Positions 1-5,757 of a DNA stretch of 6,326 bases are shown in pieces. Made by a program: the position numbers and the translations under genes. Numbering within the stretch: the stretch's first letter is position 1; the number at the start of each line of letters is the position of its first letter. This DNA comes from JBHIBC01 sp046758905. GTDB lineage: Bacteria > Acidobacteriota > Polarisedimenticolia > Gp22-AA2. The stretch is taken from positions 1 through 6,326 of the forward strand of contig JBHIBC010000106.1 in the NCBI GenBank assembly GCA_046758905.1. The letters are read 5' to 3'. Under the pieces are notes generated by a model. The model was not told where the DNA came from and searched no databases. It worked only from the letters and a program-made list of their open reading frames with translations.

Positions 1-1
1 C

Positions 2-805
2 GCGCGGGACGGGGGGATCGATCTCAACCTCGCCTCCGAGGCGCATCTTCGGGAATGGATCGCCGGGCGGCTGGGGGAGCCGGCCGCGGCCGCCGACGGG
101 GGGCCGGCGGGCGCGGCCGCGGCGCTCATCCGGGCGCGCAACGCCCGGGGCGGGATCTTCACCGACATGTCCGAGGTCGAGGCGGTCGAGGGGCTCGCAC
201 CGGCCGTCGCGGACCTGCTGCGCGACGAGGCGTACCTGGGCGAGTTCGTCGTGCGCGGCGTCGACTTCGTCGGTCCGACCGCGGGGAAGGAGCTGCTGCA
301 CAAGACCGGATTCGCGATCCTCGGATCGGTCCTGGGGATCCTGATCTACGTCTGGTTCCGGTTCCACAAGATCGCGTGGGGCGTGGCGGCGCTCGCCGCC
401 CTGGTCCACGACGTCACCGTGGCCGCGGGAGCGATGGCGTTCACGGGGAAGGAGATCTCGCTGCCCGTGGTGGCGGCGTTCCTGACCATCGTCGGTTACT
501 CCATCAATGACACCATCGTCATCTTCGACCGCATTCGCGAGAACCTGAGGCTGTTCCGGGACCGCGACTTCGAGGAGGTCACCAACGCCTCGATCAACCA
601 GACCCTCAGCCGCAGCGTCCTGACCTCGTTCACGGCCTTCATCGCGGTCACCGCCCTGTACCTGTACGGGGGGGAAAAGCTCAACCCCCTCTCCTTCTGC
701 CTGATGGTCGGAGTGGTCGTGGGCAGCTACTCGTCGATCTTCATCGCCGCGGCGCTCCTGGTGCTCGCCCATCGCTTCCTCGGCGCCCGGCACGTCAAGG
801 CCTGA
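2..805 (+). CDS. secF: Protein translocase subunit SecF, 5'-truncated by window edge
   Basis: SecF works with SecD and SecYEG in the inner membrane and uses the proton gradient to help complete protein export. The frame is open from base 2 to the TGA at 803-805, giving 267 codons; the start and first membrane helix lie left of the window. Visible residues (numbered from base 2) begin in the periplasmic domain, which carries an Ala/Gly-rich stretch at about 27-45. The SecF signature VDFVGPTAGKEL follows at about 87-97. Five hydrophobic segments lie near 101-118, 124-145, 153-172, 205-223 and 227-255. The conserved LVHDV (134-138) and YSINDTIVIFDRIREN (166-181) motifs are both intact. The ATG at 167 is internal and not the start. 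secD is expected immediately upstream. Identification is by motif recall. Confidence 0.95.
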   Translation, partial: ARDGGIDLNLASEAHLREWIAGRLGEPAAAADGGPAGAAAALIRARNARGGIFTDMSEVEAVEGLAPAVADLLRDEAYLGEFVVRGVDFVGPTAGKELLHKTGFAILGSVLGILIYVWFRFHKIAWGVAALAALVHDVTVAAGAMAFTGKEISLPVVAAFLTIVGYSINDTIVIFDRIRENLRLFRDRDFEEVTNASINQTLSRSVLTSFTAFIAVTALYLYGGEKLNPLSFCLMVGVVVGSYSSIFIAAALLVLAHRFLGARHVKA

Positions 806-813
806 GGCTCGCC

Positions 814-834
814 GCGACGCGGTCCCCGCGTCGC
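814..834 (+). terminator. GC-rich hairpin after secF (possible terminator or mRNA-end stabiliser)
   Basis: A perfect 9-bp inverted repeat, GCGACGCGG / CCGCGTCGC, with a TCC loop starts 8 bp after the secF stop. The following bases are TTGCTG rather than a T-run, so it is not a classical Rho-independent terminator. It may stall polymerase weakly, protect the secF 3' end, or simply separate secF from the next promoter. A second, weaker hairpin (CCGCG 841-845 / CGCGG 851-855) follows. Confidence 0.45.
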
Positions 835-864
835 TTGCTGCCGCGCGATCCGCGGTGCTATACT
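835..864 (+). promoter_or_regulatory. Predicted sigma70-type promoter for rel (extended -10)
   Basis: TGCTATACT at 856-864 reads as an extended -10 element (TGn followed by TATACT, 5 of 6 to TATAAT). A weak -35, TTGCTG at 835-840, lies 18 bp upstream. Transcription would begin near 871, leaving a leader of about 90 nt before rel. It sits in the only non-coding gap between secF and rel, so rel and ridA probably have their own transcript. This is predicted from consensus matches only. Confidence 0.55.
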
Positions 865-961
865 GAAAAACCGGCGCGGTCCCCGCACGTTCTGCCGGGA
901 CTCCCAGGCCGCATCCCGCACGGGAGCCGCCACGCGGTCGCGGCCCCGGCGGGTCGTCACG

Positions 962-3109
962 ATGATTCGCTTCGAGGAGATCCAGGAGAAGGTCGAGTCG
1001 TACATGCCGGAGGTCGACCTCGACCTCCTCCGCAAGGCCTACGTGTTCTCAGCCAAGGAACACAAGGGCCAGACGCGCTCCTCGGGCGAGCCCTATCTCA
1101 TCCACCCGCTCTCGGTCGCCAACATCCTGGCCGACCTGCGTCTCGATCTAACGTGCGTCGTGGCAGGCCTGCTGCACGACGTGCTGGAGGACACGCTCAC
1201 GACGCGCGACGCCCTCGAGGGGCTGTTCGGCAGGGACATCGCTCATCTGGTGGCGGGCCTGACCAAGATCTCGCGCATGAGCTTCAACTCGCGCGAGCAG
1301 CAGCAGGCCGAGAACTTCCGCAAGATGATGCTGGCGATGGTCGACGACATCAGGGTCATCCTGGTGAAGCTGGCCGACCGCCTGCACAACATGCGCACGC
1401 TGGAGCACCTGTCGCCCCGCCAGCAGGAGCGGATCGCCCGCGAGACGTTGGAGATCTACGCCCCGATCGCCAACCGGCTGGGCATGGCCCGGATCAAGAA
1501 CGAGCTCGAGGACCTGTCGCTGCGCTACCTCGACCCGGCGGGGTACGAGGCGCTGGCGGAGGCCCTGGAGGAGAAGCGCCGGGTGACCGACGAGTTCATC
1601 GAGGGCATCCGCGAGCGGCTCCGCTCGGAGCTCGGGAGGGCGGGGGTCGCGTGCGAGATCAGCGGTCGCCGCAAGCACCTGTATAGCATCTACAAGAAGA
1701 TGAGGCGGCAGCGGATCGACGTGAGCCAGGTCTACGACTACATCGCCTTCCGCATCCTCACGGGCAGCGTCAAGGACTGTTACGGCGCCCTGGGGATCAT
1801 CCACGGTCTGTGGCGACCGGTCCCGGGGCGGATCAAGGACTTCATCGCCATCCCGAAGCCGAACATGTACCAGTCGCTCCACACCTCGGTGATCAGCGGC
1901 CGGGGCCACCCGTTCGAGATCCAGATCCGGACGCACGACATGCACCGGATCGCCGAGGAGGGGATCGCCGCGCACTGGAAATACAAGGAGGGCAAGGGCG
2001 CCTCGGAGCAGGACGCCAACGTGCAGTGGCTGCGGCAGATCATGGAGTGGCAGCAGGAGCTGAAGGACCCGCGCGAGTTCCTGAGCATGGTGAAGGTGGA
2101 CCTGTACCCGGACGAGGTGTACTGCTTCACGCCCCAGGGCCAGGTGAGGTCGTTCCCCAGGGGGGCGACGCCGATCGACTTCGCCTACTCCGTCCACACC
2201 GAGGTCGGCCACCGCTGTGTCGGGGCCCGGATCAACGGGACCCTGCAGCCGCTGCGAACGGAGCTGAAAAACGGCGACATCGTCGAGATCCTCACGGCTC
2301 CCAACCAGCATCCCAGCCAGGACTGGCTGTCGTTCGCGCGGACCCCTCGCGCGCGCGCGAAGATCCGCCACTGGATCAACCTCCAGAGACGGCGTCGCAG
2401 CGTCGAGCTGGGCAGGACGGTGTGCGAGCGTGAGTTCAAGCGCTACCGCTTCAACCTCAAGCCGCACCTGGCCGACGGGGAGCGCCTGGGGCGCGCCCTG
2501 CAGTCCCTCGGGTGCGCCGCCCTGGAGGACTTCCACGCGGCCGTCGGATACGGGCGGCTGGCGCCGCGTTCGCTGATCGAGAAGCTCGATCCCTCGGCCC
2601 GGGCCCGCGAGGCGCCGGGAGGGGGGCTGGCCGGCGCGATGAGGAAGGCGCTCGGGCTGCGGGCGAAGAAGGTGGCGGTCCAGGGGCTGGACGACGCGCT
2701 CGTCGCGCTGGCCCGGTGCTGCAACCCGATCCGCGGCGAACCCATCGTCGGCTACATCACGCGCGGGCGCGGCGTCACCGTCCACTCGGACCACTGTCCC
2801 AACCTCGAGAAGCTTCTCTACGATCCGGAGCGGAGGATCGAGGTGGCCTGGGAAGGCGACGACGAGACGCGTTTCGAGGTGCGGATCACGGTCCTATCGG
2901 AGGACCGGCCCGGGATGCTCGCGAAGATCACTTCCGCCATCGCGAACGCCAAATCGAACATCAAGAACGTTGAAGCGCGGACCTTCGAGGATCGCCGGGG
3001 CGAGATCACCCTTGTCCTCGACATCCAGGACATGAATCACCTGAAGGCCGTGCTGGACAGGGTCAGGGGGATCGACGGCGTGTACCACGTGGAGCGCCAG
3101 GTGGCGTAG
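962..3109 (+). CDS. rel: Bifunctional (p)ppGpp synthetase/hydrolase (Rel/SpoT family)
   Basis: This cytoplasmic, ribosome-associated enzyme makes (p)ppGpp from ATP and GDP/GTP and also hydrolyses it, controlling the stringent response. It is 715 aa, normal for a long RSH protein. The hydrolase HD domain (about 20-190) keeps H48, H72-D73, E76-D77 and D139 (in KLADRLHNMRT), so it should be active. The synthetase domain (about 235-345) has YSIYKKM, the RIKD motif at 290-293 typical of bifunctional enzymes, PKPNMYQSLHT, and E319 in EIQIRT. Then come a TGS domain (about 385-446), a helical region, a zinc-binding/CC domain (C586, C587, H608, C612) and a C-terminal ACT domain (about 637-713). The ATG at 962 fits the family N-terminus (MIRFEEI), but no strong ribosome binding site precedes it; GGCGGG at 948-953 is the best. 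No stop codon lies in this frame between the secF stop and this ATG, but no upstream ATG or GTG does either. ridA follows 12 bp downstream. It could equally be labelled spoT or relA by convention. Confidence 0.96.
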   Translation: MIRFEEIQEKVESYMPEVDLDLLRKAYVFSAKEHKGQTRSSGEPYLIHPLSVANILADLRLDLTCVVAGLLHDVLEDTLTTRDALEGLFGRDIAHLVAGLTKISRMSFNSREQQQAENFRKMMLAMVDDIRVILVKLADRLHNMRTLEHLSPRQQERIARETLEIYAPIANRLGMARIKNELEDLSLRYLDPAGYEALAEALEEKRRVTDEFIEGIRERLRSELGRAGVACEISGRRKHLYSIYKKMRRQRIDVSQVYDYIAFRILTGSVKDCYGALGIIHGLWRPVPGRIKDFIAIPKPNMYQSLHTSVISGRGHPFEIQIRTHDMHRIAEEGIAAHWKYKEGKGASEQDANVQWLRQIMEWQQELKDPREFLSMVKVDLYPDEVYCFTPQGQVRSFPRGATPIDFAYSVHTEVGHRCVGARINGTLQPLRTELKNGDIVEILTAPNQHPSQDWLSFARTPRARAKIRHWINLQRRRRSVELGRTVCEREFKRYRFNLKPHLADGERLGRALQSLGCAALEDFHAAVGYGRLAPRSLIEKLDPSARAREAPGGGLAGAMRKALGLRAKKVAVQGLDDALVALARCCNPIRGEPIVGYITRGRGVTVHSDHCPNLEKLLYDPERRIEVAWEGDDETRFEVRITVLSEDRPGMLAKITSAIANAKSNIKNVEARTFEDRRGEITLVLDIQDMNHLKAVLDRVRGIDGVYHVERQVA

Positions 3110-3115
3110 AGGAGG
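3110..3115 (+). promoter_or_regulatory. Strong ribosome binding site of ridA
   Basis: AGGAGG, a perfect Shine-Dalgarno core, lies 6 nt before the ATG at 3122. It starts right after the rel stop codon, and it selects the ATG at 3122 over the out-of-frame ATG at 3118. Its strength suggests efficient translation from a shared rel-ridA message. Confidence 0.7.
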
Positions 3116-3121
3116 GGATGC

Positions 3122-3508
3122 ATGCAGGCGCCGAGACCGATCCGCAGCGGATCCGCTCCCGAGGCGATCGGCCCGTACACCCAGGCGATCGCCGCGGGGG
3201 ATCTCATCTTTCTGTCCGGGCAGATCGCGCTGGACCCGAAGAGCGGGGAGATGACGGGCGGGGGACTGGAGGAGGAGGCGGCGAGGGTCCTGGACAACCT
3301 CGGGGCGGTCCTCGCGGCCGCGGGATCCGGCTACGACCGGGTCGTGAAGACGACGGTCTACCTCACGGATCTCGCCGATTTCGAGGCGCTCAACCGCGTG
3401 TACGCGCGGTACTTCGGCACCGGACGCCCGGCCCGATCCACGGTGCAGGTGGCCTCGCTCCCGCGCGGGGCGCGTGTCGAGATCGACGCGATCGCCCTGG
3501 CCGGCTGA
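3122..3508 (+). CDS. ridA: RidA family enamine/imine deaminase
   Basis: RidA proteins (YjgF/YER057c/UK114 family, formerly called L-PSP endoribonuclease) are small cytoplasmic trimers. They hydrolyse reactive enamine/imine intermediates, such as 2-aminoacrylate released by PLP enzymes, to keto acids and ammonia. The product is 128 aa, the standard length. It shows AIGPYTQA near residues 15-22, FLSGQIALDP at 30-39, the NL..VL..AG segment at 59-69 and the C-terminal signature around RSTVQVASLPRGARVEIDAIA. R105, the residue that binds the substrate carboxylate in active RidA, and E120 are both present, so this looks like a true deaminase and not an arginine-lacking paralogue. It lies 12 bp after rel and is probably co-transcribed with it. 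No clear terminator follows. Confidence 0.93.
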   Translation: MQAPRPIRSGSAPEAIGPYTQAIAAGDLIFLSGQIALDPKSGEMTGGGLEEEAARVLDNLGAVLAAAGSGYDRVVKTTVYLTDLADFEALNRVYARYFGTGRPARSTVQVASLPRGARVEIDAIALAG

Positions 3509-3549
3509 CGCTCGGAGGGGGGCGGCCAGGGGAGGAGGCGGGGGGCGCT

Positions 3550-3744
3550 TCAGGACGCGGCCTTGACCACCGCGCCCCTCCTCAGGCAGCGGGTGCAGAC
3601 CCGCATCCGGCGCCGCGACCGCCCGACCACGACCCGGACCTTCTGGACGTTGGGGTACCAGACGCGCGAGCTCACGTTGTGGGCGTGGCTGATCCGATGA
3701 CCGTGCATCGGTCCCTTGCCGCAGATGTCGCACGACCTGGCCAA
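3550..3744 (-). CDS. rpmB: 50S ribosomal protein L28 (zinc-ribbon form)
   Basis: L28 is a small basic protein of the large ribosomal subunit. The chosen start is TTG at 3744-3742, giving 64 aa beginning MARSCDICGKGP, which is the usual L28 N-terminus. A ribosome binding site, GGAGGGG, sits a few bases upstream of it. A longer reading from ATG at 3798 would add 18 residues (including GARRAGREG) with no family counterpart. The HGHRISHAHN motif (14-23) and the RRMRVCTRCLRRGAV segment (45-59) are typical. C5, C8, C50 and C53 form two CxxC pairs, so this is the zinc-binding (C+) version. It is transcribed alone, convergent with rel-ridA and divergent from pilM; rpmG is not adjacent. Confidence 0.94.
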   Translation of the reverse strand: MARSCDICGKGPMHGHRISHAHNVSSRVWYPNVQKVRVVVGRSRRRMRVCTRCLRRGAVVKAAS

Positions 3745-3804
3745 AGTCCCCTCCCGCCCGGCGCGGCGCGCGCCCGGCTCCCGGAAACCGATCCGCAAGC
3801 GCGA

Positions 3805-3834
3805 ACTCTACAATAAGACCACCCCGAGGATCAA
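3805..3834 (-). promoter_or_regulatory. Predicted sigma70-type promoter for rpmB
   Basis: Read on the minus strand, TTGATC (3834-3829) is a fair -35 and TAGAGT (3810-3805) a 4-of-6 -10, with an 18-bp spacer. Transcription would start near 3798, leaving a leader of about 54 nt before the TTG start of rpmB. It is predicted from consensus and position only. Confidence 0.45.
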
Positions 3835-3885
3835 CGGCGCCGGCCGCCGAGGCCTCGCTCCGCCGCCCGGCGCGACCCTGCGGAA

Positions 3886-3926
3886 GCATGTGCATATGCG
3901 TATGTCATAACATGCATATGCATAAT
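3886..3926. repeat. AT-rich palindromic block with duplicated GCATATGC core
   Basis: The self-complementary octamer GCATATGC occurs at 3892-3899 and 3914-3921, exactly 22 bp apart (about two helical turns). The second copy sits in a perfect 12-bp palindrome, ATGCATATGCAT (3912-3923). The first is flanked by outer CAT/ATG arms (3887-3889 and 3902-3904). Bases 3886-3905 and 3910-3924 alternate purine and pyrimidine without a break. The two halves can also pair as one hairpin (3889-3899 with 3914-3924, one G-T pair), with an inner ATGT-CATA-ACAT stem-loop. It may be a paired operator or a structured element; its function is unknown. Confidence 0.6.
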
Positions 3927-3960
3927 TTTGGCAGCCGAAACTCCTTCTTGACAGCACGCC

Positions 3961-3988
3961 TTGCAAAAATGGGGTCCCGGAATATATT
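3961..3988 (+). promoter_or_regulatory. Predicted sigma70-type promoter for pilMNO
   Basis: TTGCAA at 3961-3966 (4 of 6 to the -35 consensus) and TATATT at 3983-3988 (5 of 6 to the -10) are separated by 16 bp. Initiation near 3995 would give a leader of about 72 nt. The palindromic block ends about 35 bp upstream of the -35, a plausible place for an activator. A perfect TTGACA at 3948-3953 has no -10 at the right distance and is not used in this call. Confidence 0.5.
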
Positions 3989-4021
3989 GGGATTTCGTGG
4001 CGCCGGAGCGTCCGGGGGCAC

Positions 4022-4051
4022 ATCCTCCGCGGGCCCGCAAGGCCAGAGGAT
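4022..4051 (+). promoter_or_regulatory. Hairpin adjacent to the pilM ribosome binding site
   Basis: ATCCTC (4022-4027) and GAGGAT (4046-4051) are a perfect 6-bp inverted repeat. An inner GGCC (4032-4035) / GGCC (4041-4044) pair closes a five-base loop. The stem ends two bases before the Shine-Dalgarno AAGGAG, so its folding could influence ribosome access. This may also be chance in GC-rich DNA. Confidence 0.35.
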
Positions 4052-4053
4052 AG

Positions 4054-4059
4054 AAGGAG
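4054..4059 (+). promoter_or_regulatory. Ribosome binding site that fixes the pilM TTG start
   Basis: AAGGAG lies 7 nt before TTG 4067. No ATG or GTG is available nearby in frame, and the encoded N-terminus (MFFSRSRNLVGLDIG) matches the usual PilM start, so this site decides the start codon. Confidence 0.8.
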
Positions 4060-4066
4060 ATCGAAG

Positions 4067-5131
4067 TTGTTCTTCTCGCGAAGCAGGAACCTGGTGGGCC
4101 TCGACATCGGGTCGAGCGCCGTCAAGGTCATCGAGCTGAAGGACCTCGGGAAGGGCAAGGGGTACCAGCTCGTCAACCTGGCGCTGGAGCCGCTGTCGCC
4201 CGAGGCGATCGTCGACGGGGCCATCATGGACTCCGGCCTGGTCATCGAGACGATCCAGAGGGCGCTCACCTCGAGGAAGATCAAGACCCCGGACGTCGCC
4301 ATCGCGCTGTCGGGCCACAGCGTCATCATCAAGAAGATCTCCATCCCGGCCACCTCCGACGAAGAGCTGGCCGAGGTGATCCCGTGGGAGGCGGAACAGT
4401 ACATCCCGTTCGACGTCGAGGACGTCAACCTGGCCTACCAGGTCCTCAAGGGGCCGAGCGGCGGCGACGGCAACATGGACGTCCTGCTGGTCGCCGCCAA
4501 GAAGGACAAGATCAACGACTACACCTCCGTGGTCAGCCAAGCGGGGCGCAACCCCGTCCTGGTGGACGTCGACGTCTTCGCCCTGCAGAACTGTTACGAG
4601 ATCAACTACGACACCGACGTGGAGATGGGGACGGCCCTGGTCAACATCGGCGCCAACACCACCAATGTCGCCATCGTCAAGGGCACCACCTCGATCTTCT
4701 GGCGGGACATCTCGGTCGGCGGCAATCATTACAACGACGCCATCCGCAAGGAGCTCAACCTGAGCTTCGAGCAGGCCGAGGCGCTGAAGCGCGGCGAGGA
4801 GGTGGACGGCATCCCGGTGGAGAACGTCACGCCGATCCTCGCCTCGGTCAACGACTACATCGGCACGGAGATCCAGCGGACCATCGATTTCTTCAAGAAC
4901 ACCACTCCCGGCGAGAACATCGAGAGGCTGGTCATCGCCGGCGGCTCGTCCCGCGTCCCGCAGCTGAAGGAGGCGCTCGGCGAGCGGTTCGGGGTGCCGG
5001 TCGAGCAGCTCAACCCGTTCAGCCGCGTCCAGGTGGGCAAGGGTTTCTCGCCCGAGGAGCTCGAGGAGACGAGCGCCAGCGTGTCGATCGCGCTGGGCCT
5101 CGCCTGCCGGCGCCTGGGGGACAACCGATGA
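4067..5131 (+). CDS. pilM: Type IV pilus assembly protein PilM (actin-like ATPase fold)
   Basis: PilM is a cytoplasmic FtsA/actin-like protein. It binds ATP and the N-terminal tail of PilN, linking the pilus motor side to the inner-membrane alignment complex. The product is 354 aa, a normal length, from a TTG start with a good ribosome binding site. The nucleotide-fold motifs are visible: phosphate-1 GLDIGSSAVKV (11-21), phosphate-2 LVNIGANTTNVAIV (191-204) and adenosine-type VIAGGSSRVPQL (289-300). The PilM-typical segment with EAEQYIPFDVEDV lies at 108-120. The stop overlaps the next start as ATGA (5128-5131), implying translational coupling with pilN. The family is also annotated as 'pilus assembly protein PilM, competence protein A'. 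Confidence 0.95.
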   Translation: MFFSRSRNLVGLDIGSSAVKVIELKDLGKGKGYQLVNLALEPLSPEAIVDGAIMDSGLVIETIQRALTSRKIKTPDVAIALSGHSVIIKKISIPATSDEELAEVIPWEAEQYIPFDVEDVNLAYQVLKGPSGGDGNMDVLLVAAKKDKINDYTSVVSQAGRNPVLVDVDVFALQNCYEINYDTDVEMGTALVNIGANTTNVAIVKGTTSIFWRDISVGGNHYNDAIRKELNLSFEQAEALKRGEEVDGIPVENVTPILASVNDYIGTEIQRTIDFFKNTTPGENIERLVIAGGSSRVPQLKEALGERFGVPVEQLNPFSRVQVGKGFSPEELEETSASVSIALGLACRRLGDNR

Positions 5132-5745
5132 TCAAGATCAACCTGCTCGCCACGGCCCAGCAGGCCCGCGAGAAGGGGACCGCGCTGCCGCGGTTCGAGG
5201 GCTTCGGGACCCTCGGGCAGAACGCCCTGATGGCGGGCGTCGTGATCCTGGCGGTGCTGTTCGTCGGCTGGCGCTGGTACGACCTGGCGGGCGAGAGGAA
5301 GCACCTGGCTCGGGAGATCTCCAAGGCCGAGGCGGAGCGGGAGCGCCTGCAGGCGATCATTCAGAAGGGGGACGAGTACAAGGCCAAGAAGGAGCTCCTG
5401 CAGAGGAAGATCGTGCTGATCACGGAGCTGAAGCGCAATCAGAGCGGCCCGGTCCACCTGCTGGACGAGGTCAGCAGGCAGCTGCCCGATTTTCTCTGGC
5501 TGGAGTCGATGACCGAGAGCGGGTTCAGCGTCCGCATCCAGGGCAAGGCCACGACCTACAATGCCGTCTCCAATTTCTACAACAACCTGACGGGGTCGCG
5601 CTACTTCGAGAGCGTCGTCCTGGGGCCGATCTCGGCGATCCCCGAGGGCGTGACCTTCTCCCTGACCTGCCAGTTCATGCCCCAGCCCATCCAGACGCCG
5701 GGCGACGGGACCGCGGGCCCCGGCGGGTCGCCGGCTTCGCGCTAG
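5128..5745 (+). CDS. pilN: Type IV pilus assembly protein PilN
   Basis: PilN is a bitopic inner-membrane protein that pairs with PilO in the periplasm and docks PilM through its short cytoplasmic tail. The product is 205 aa. The ATG at 5128 overlaps the pilM stop and gives the N-terminus MIKINLLA, matching the INLLP-type PilM-binding motif except that Ala replaces Pro at residue 8. One hydrophobic helix lies at about 33-50 (GVVILAVLFVGW core), then a charged coiled coil at about 53-104. A compact ferredoxin-like periplasmic domain follows (about 108-185), containing LLDEVSRQLPDFLWL and the phrase FYNNLTGSRYFESVVLG. The tail after residue 186 is rich in Pro and Gly and probably disordered. pilO follows 12 bp later. 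Confidence 0.93.
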   Translation: MIKINLLATAQQAREKGTALPRFEGFGTLGQNALMAGVVILAVLFVGWRWYDLAGERKHLAREISKAEAERERLQAIIQKGDEYKAKKELLQRKIVLITELKRNQSGPVHLLDEVSRQLPDFLWLESMTESGFSVRIQGKATTYNAVSNFYNNLTGSRYFESVVLGPISAIPEGVTFSLTCQFMPQPIQTPGDGTAGPGGSPASR

Positions 5746-5757
5746 GGGAGCGCCGCG

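Larger units (their letters stand above)
3745..4066. other. Divergent intergenic region between rpmB and pilM
   Basis: This 322-bp region holds no convincing gene. From left to right it contains the rpmB leader and promoter, a GC-rich stretch (3835-3885), an AT-rich palindromic block (3886-3926), a likely pilM promoter (3961-3988), two short hairpins (CCGGA 4003-4007 / TCCGG 4011-4015, and 4022-4051) and the pilM ribosome binding site. Short open frames crossing it are low-complexity and lack ribosome binding sites. Its central part is clearly richer in A and T than the surrounding coding DNA, as expected for regulatory sequence. Confidence 0.7.

Noticed and set aside
167..805. ATG at 167 as a complete 212-aa gene start
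   Set aside because: The same frame continues upstream to base 2 with SecF-like periplasmic sequence, so this ATG is internal to a truncated secF.
1148..2794. 548-codon open frame antisense to rel
   Set aside because: It mirrors the codon pattern of rel in high-GC DNA, has a composition dominated by Arg, Leu, Val and Asp with no recognisable domain, and rel itself is unmistakable on the other strand.
3948..3953. Perfect TTGACA as -35 of the pilM promoter
   Set aside because: No acceptable -10 lies 16-18 bp downstream (that stretch is GGGGTC-like); TTGCAA/TATATT fits better.
3948..3964. Possible sigma54 (-24/-12) site before pilM
   Set aside because: TTGC at 3961-3964 could be a -12, but the correctly spaced -24 position lacks GG, reading A-C instead.
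3986..4051. c-di-GMP (GEMM) or other riboswitch in the pilM leader
   Set aside because: Pilus genes made this worth testing, but the leader lacks the conserved GEMM core sequences and has only short local hairpins.
3888..4139. Short + strand open frame across the palindromic block
   Set aside because: There is no ribosome binding site, the start falls in the palindrome, it runs into the pilM coding region in another frame, and no family features are visible.
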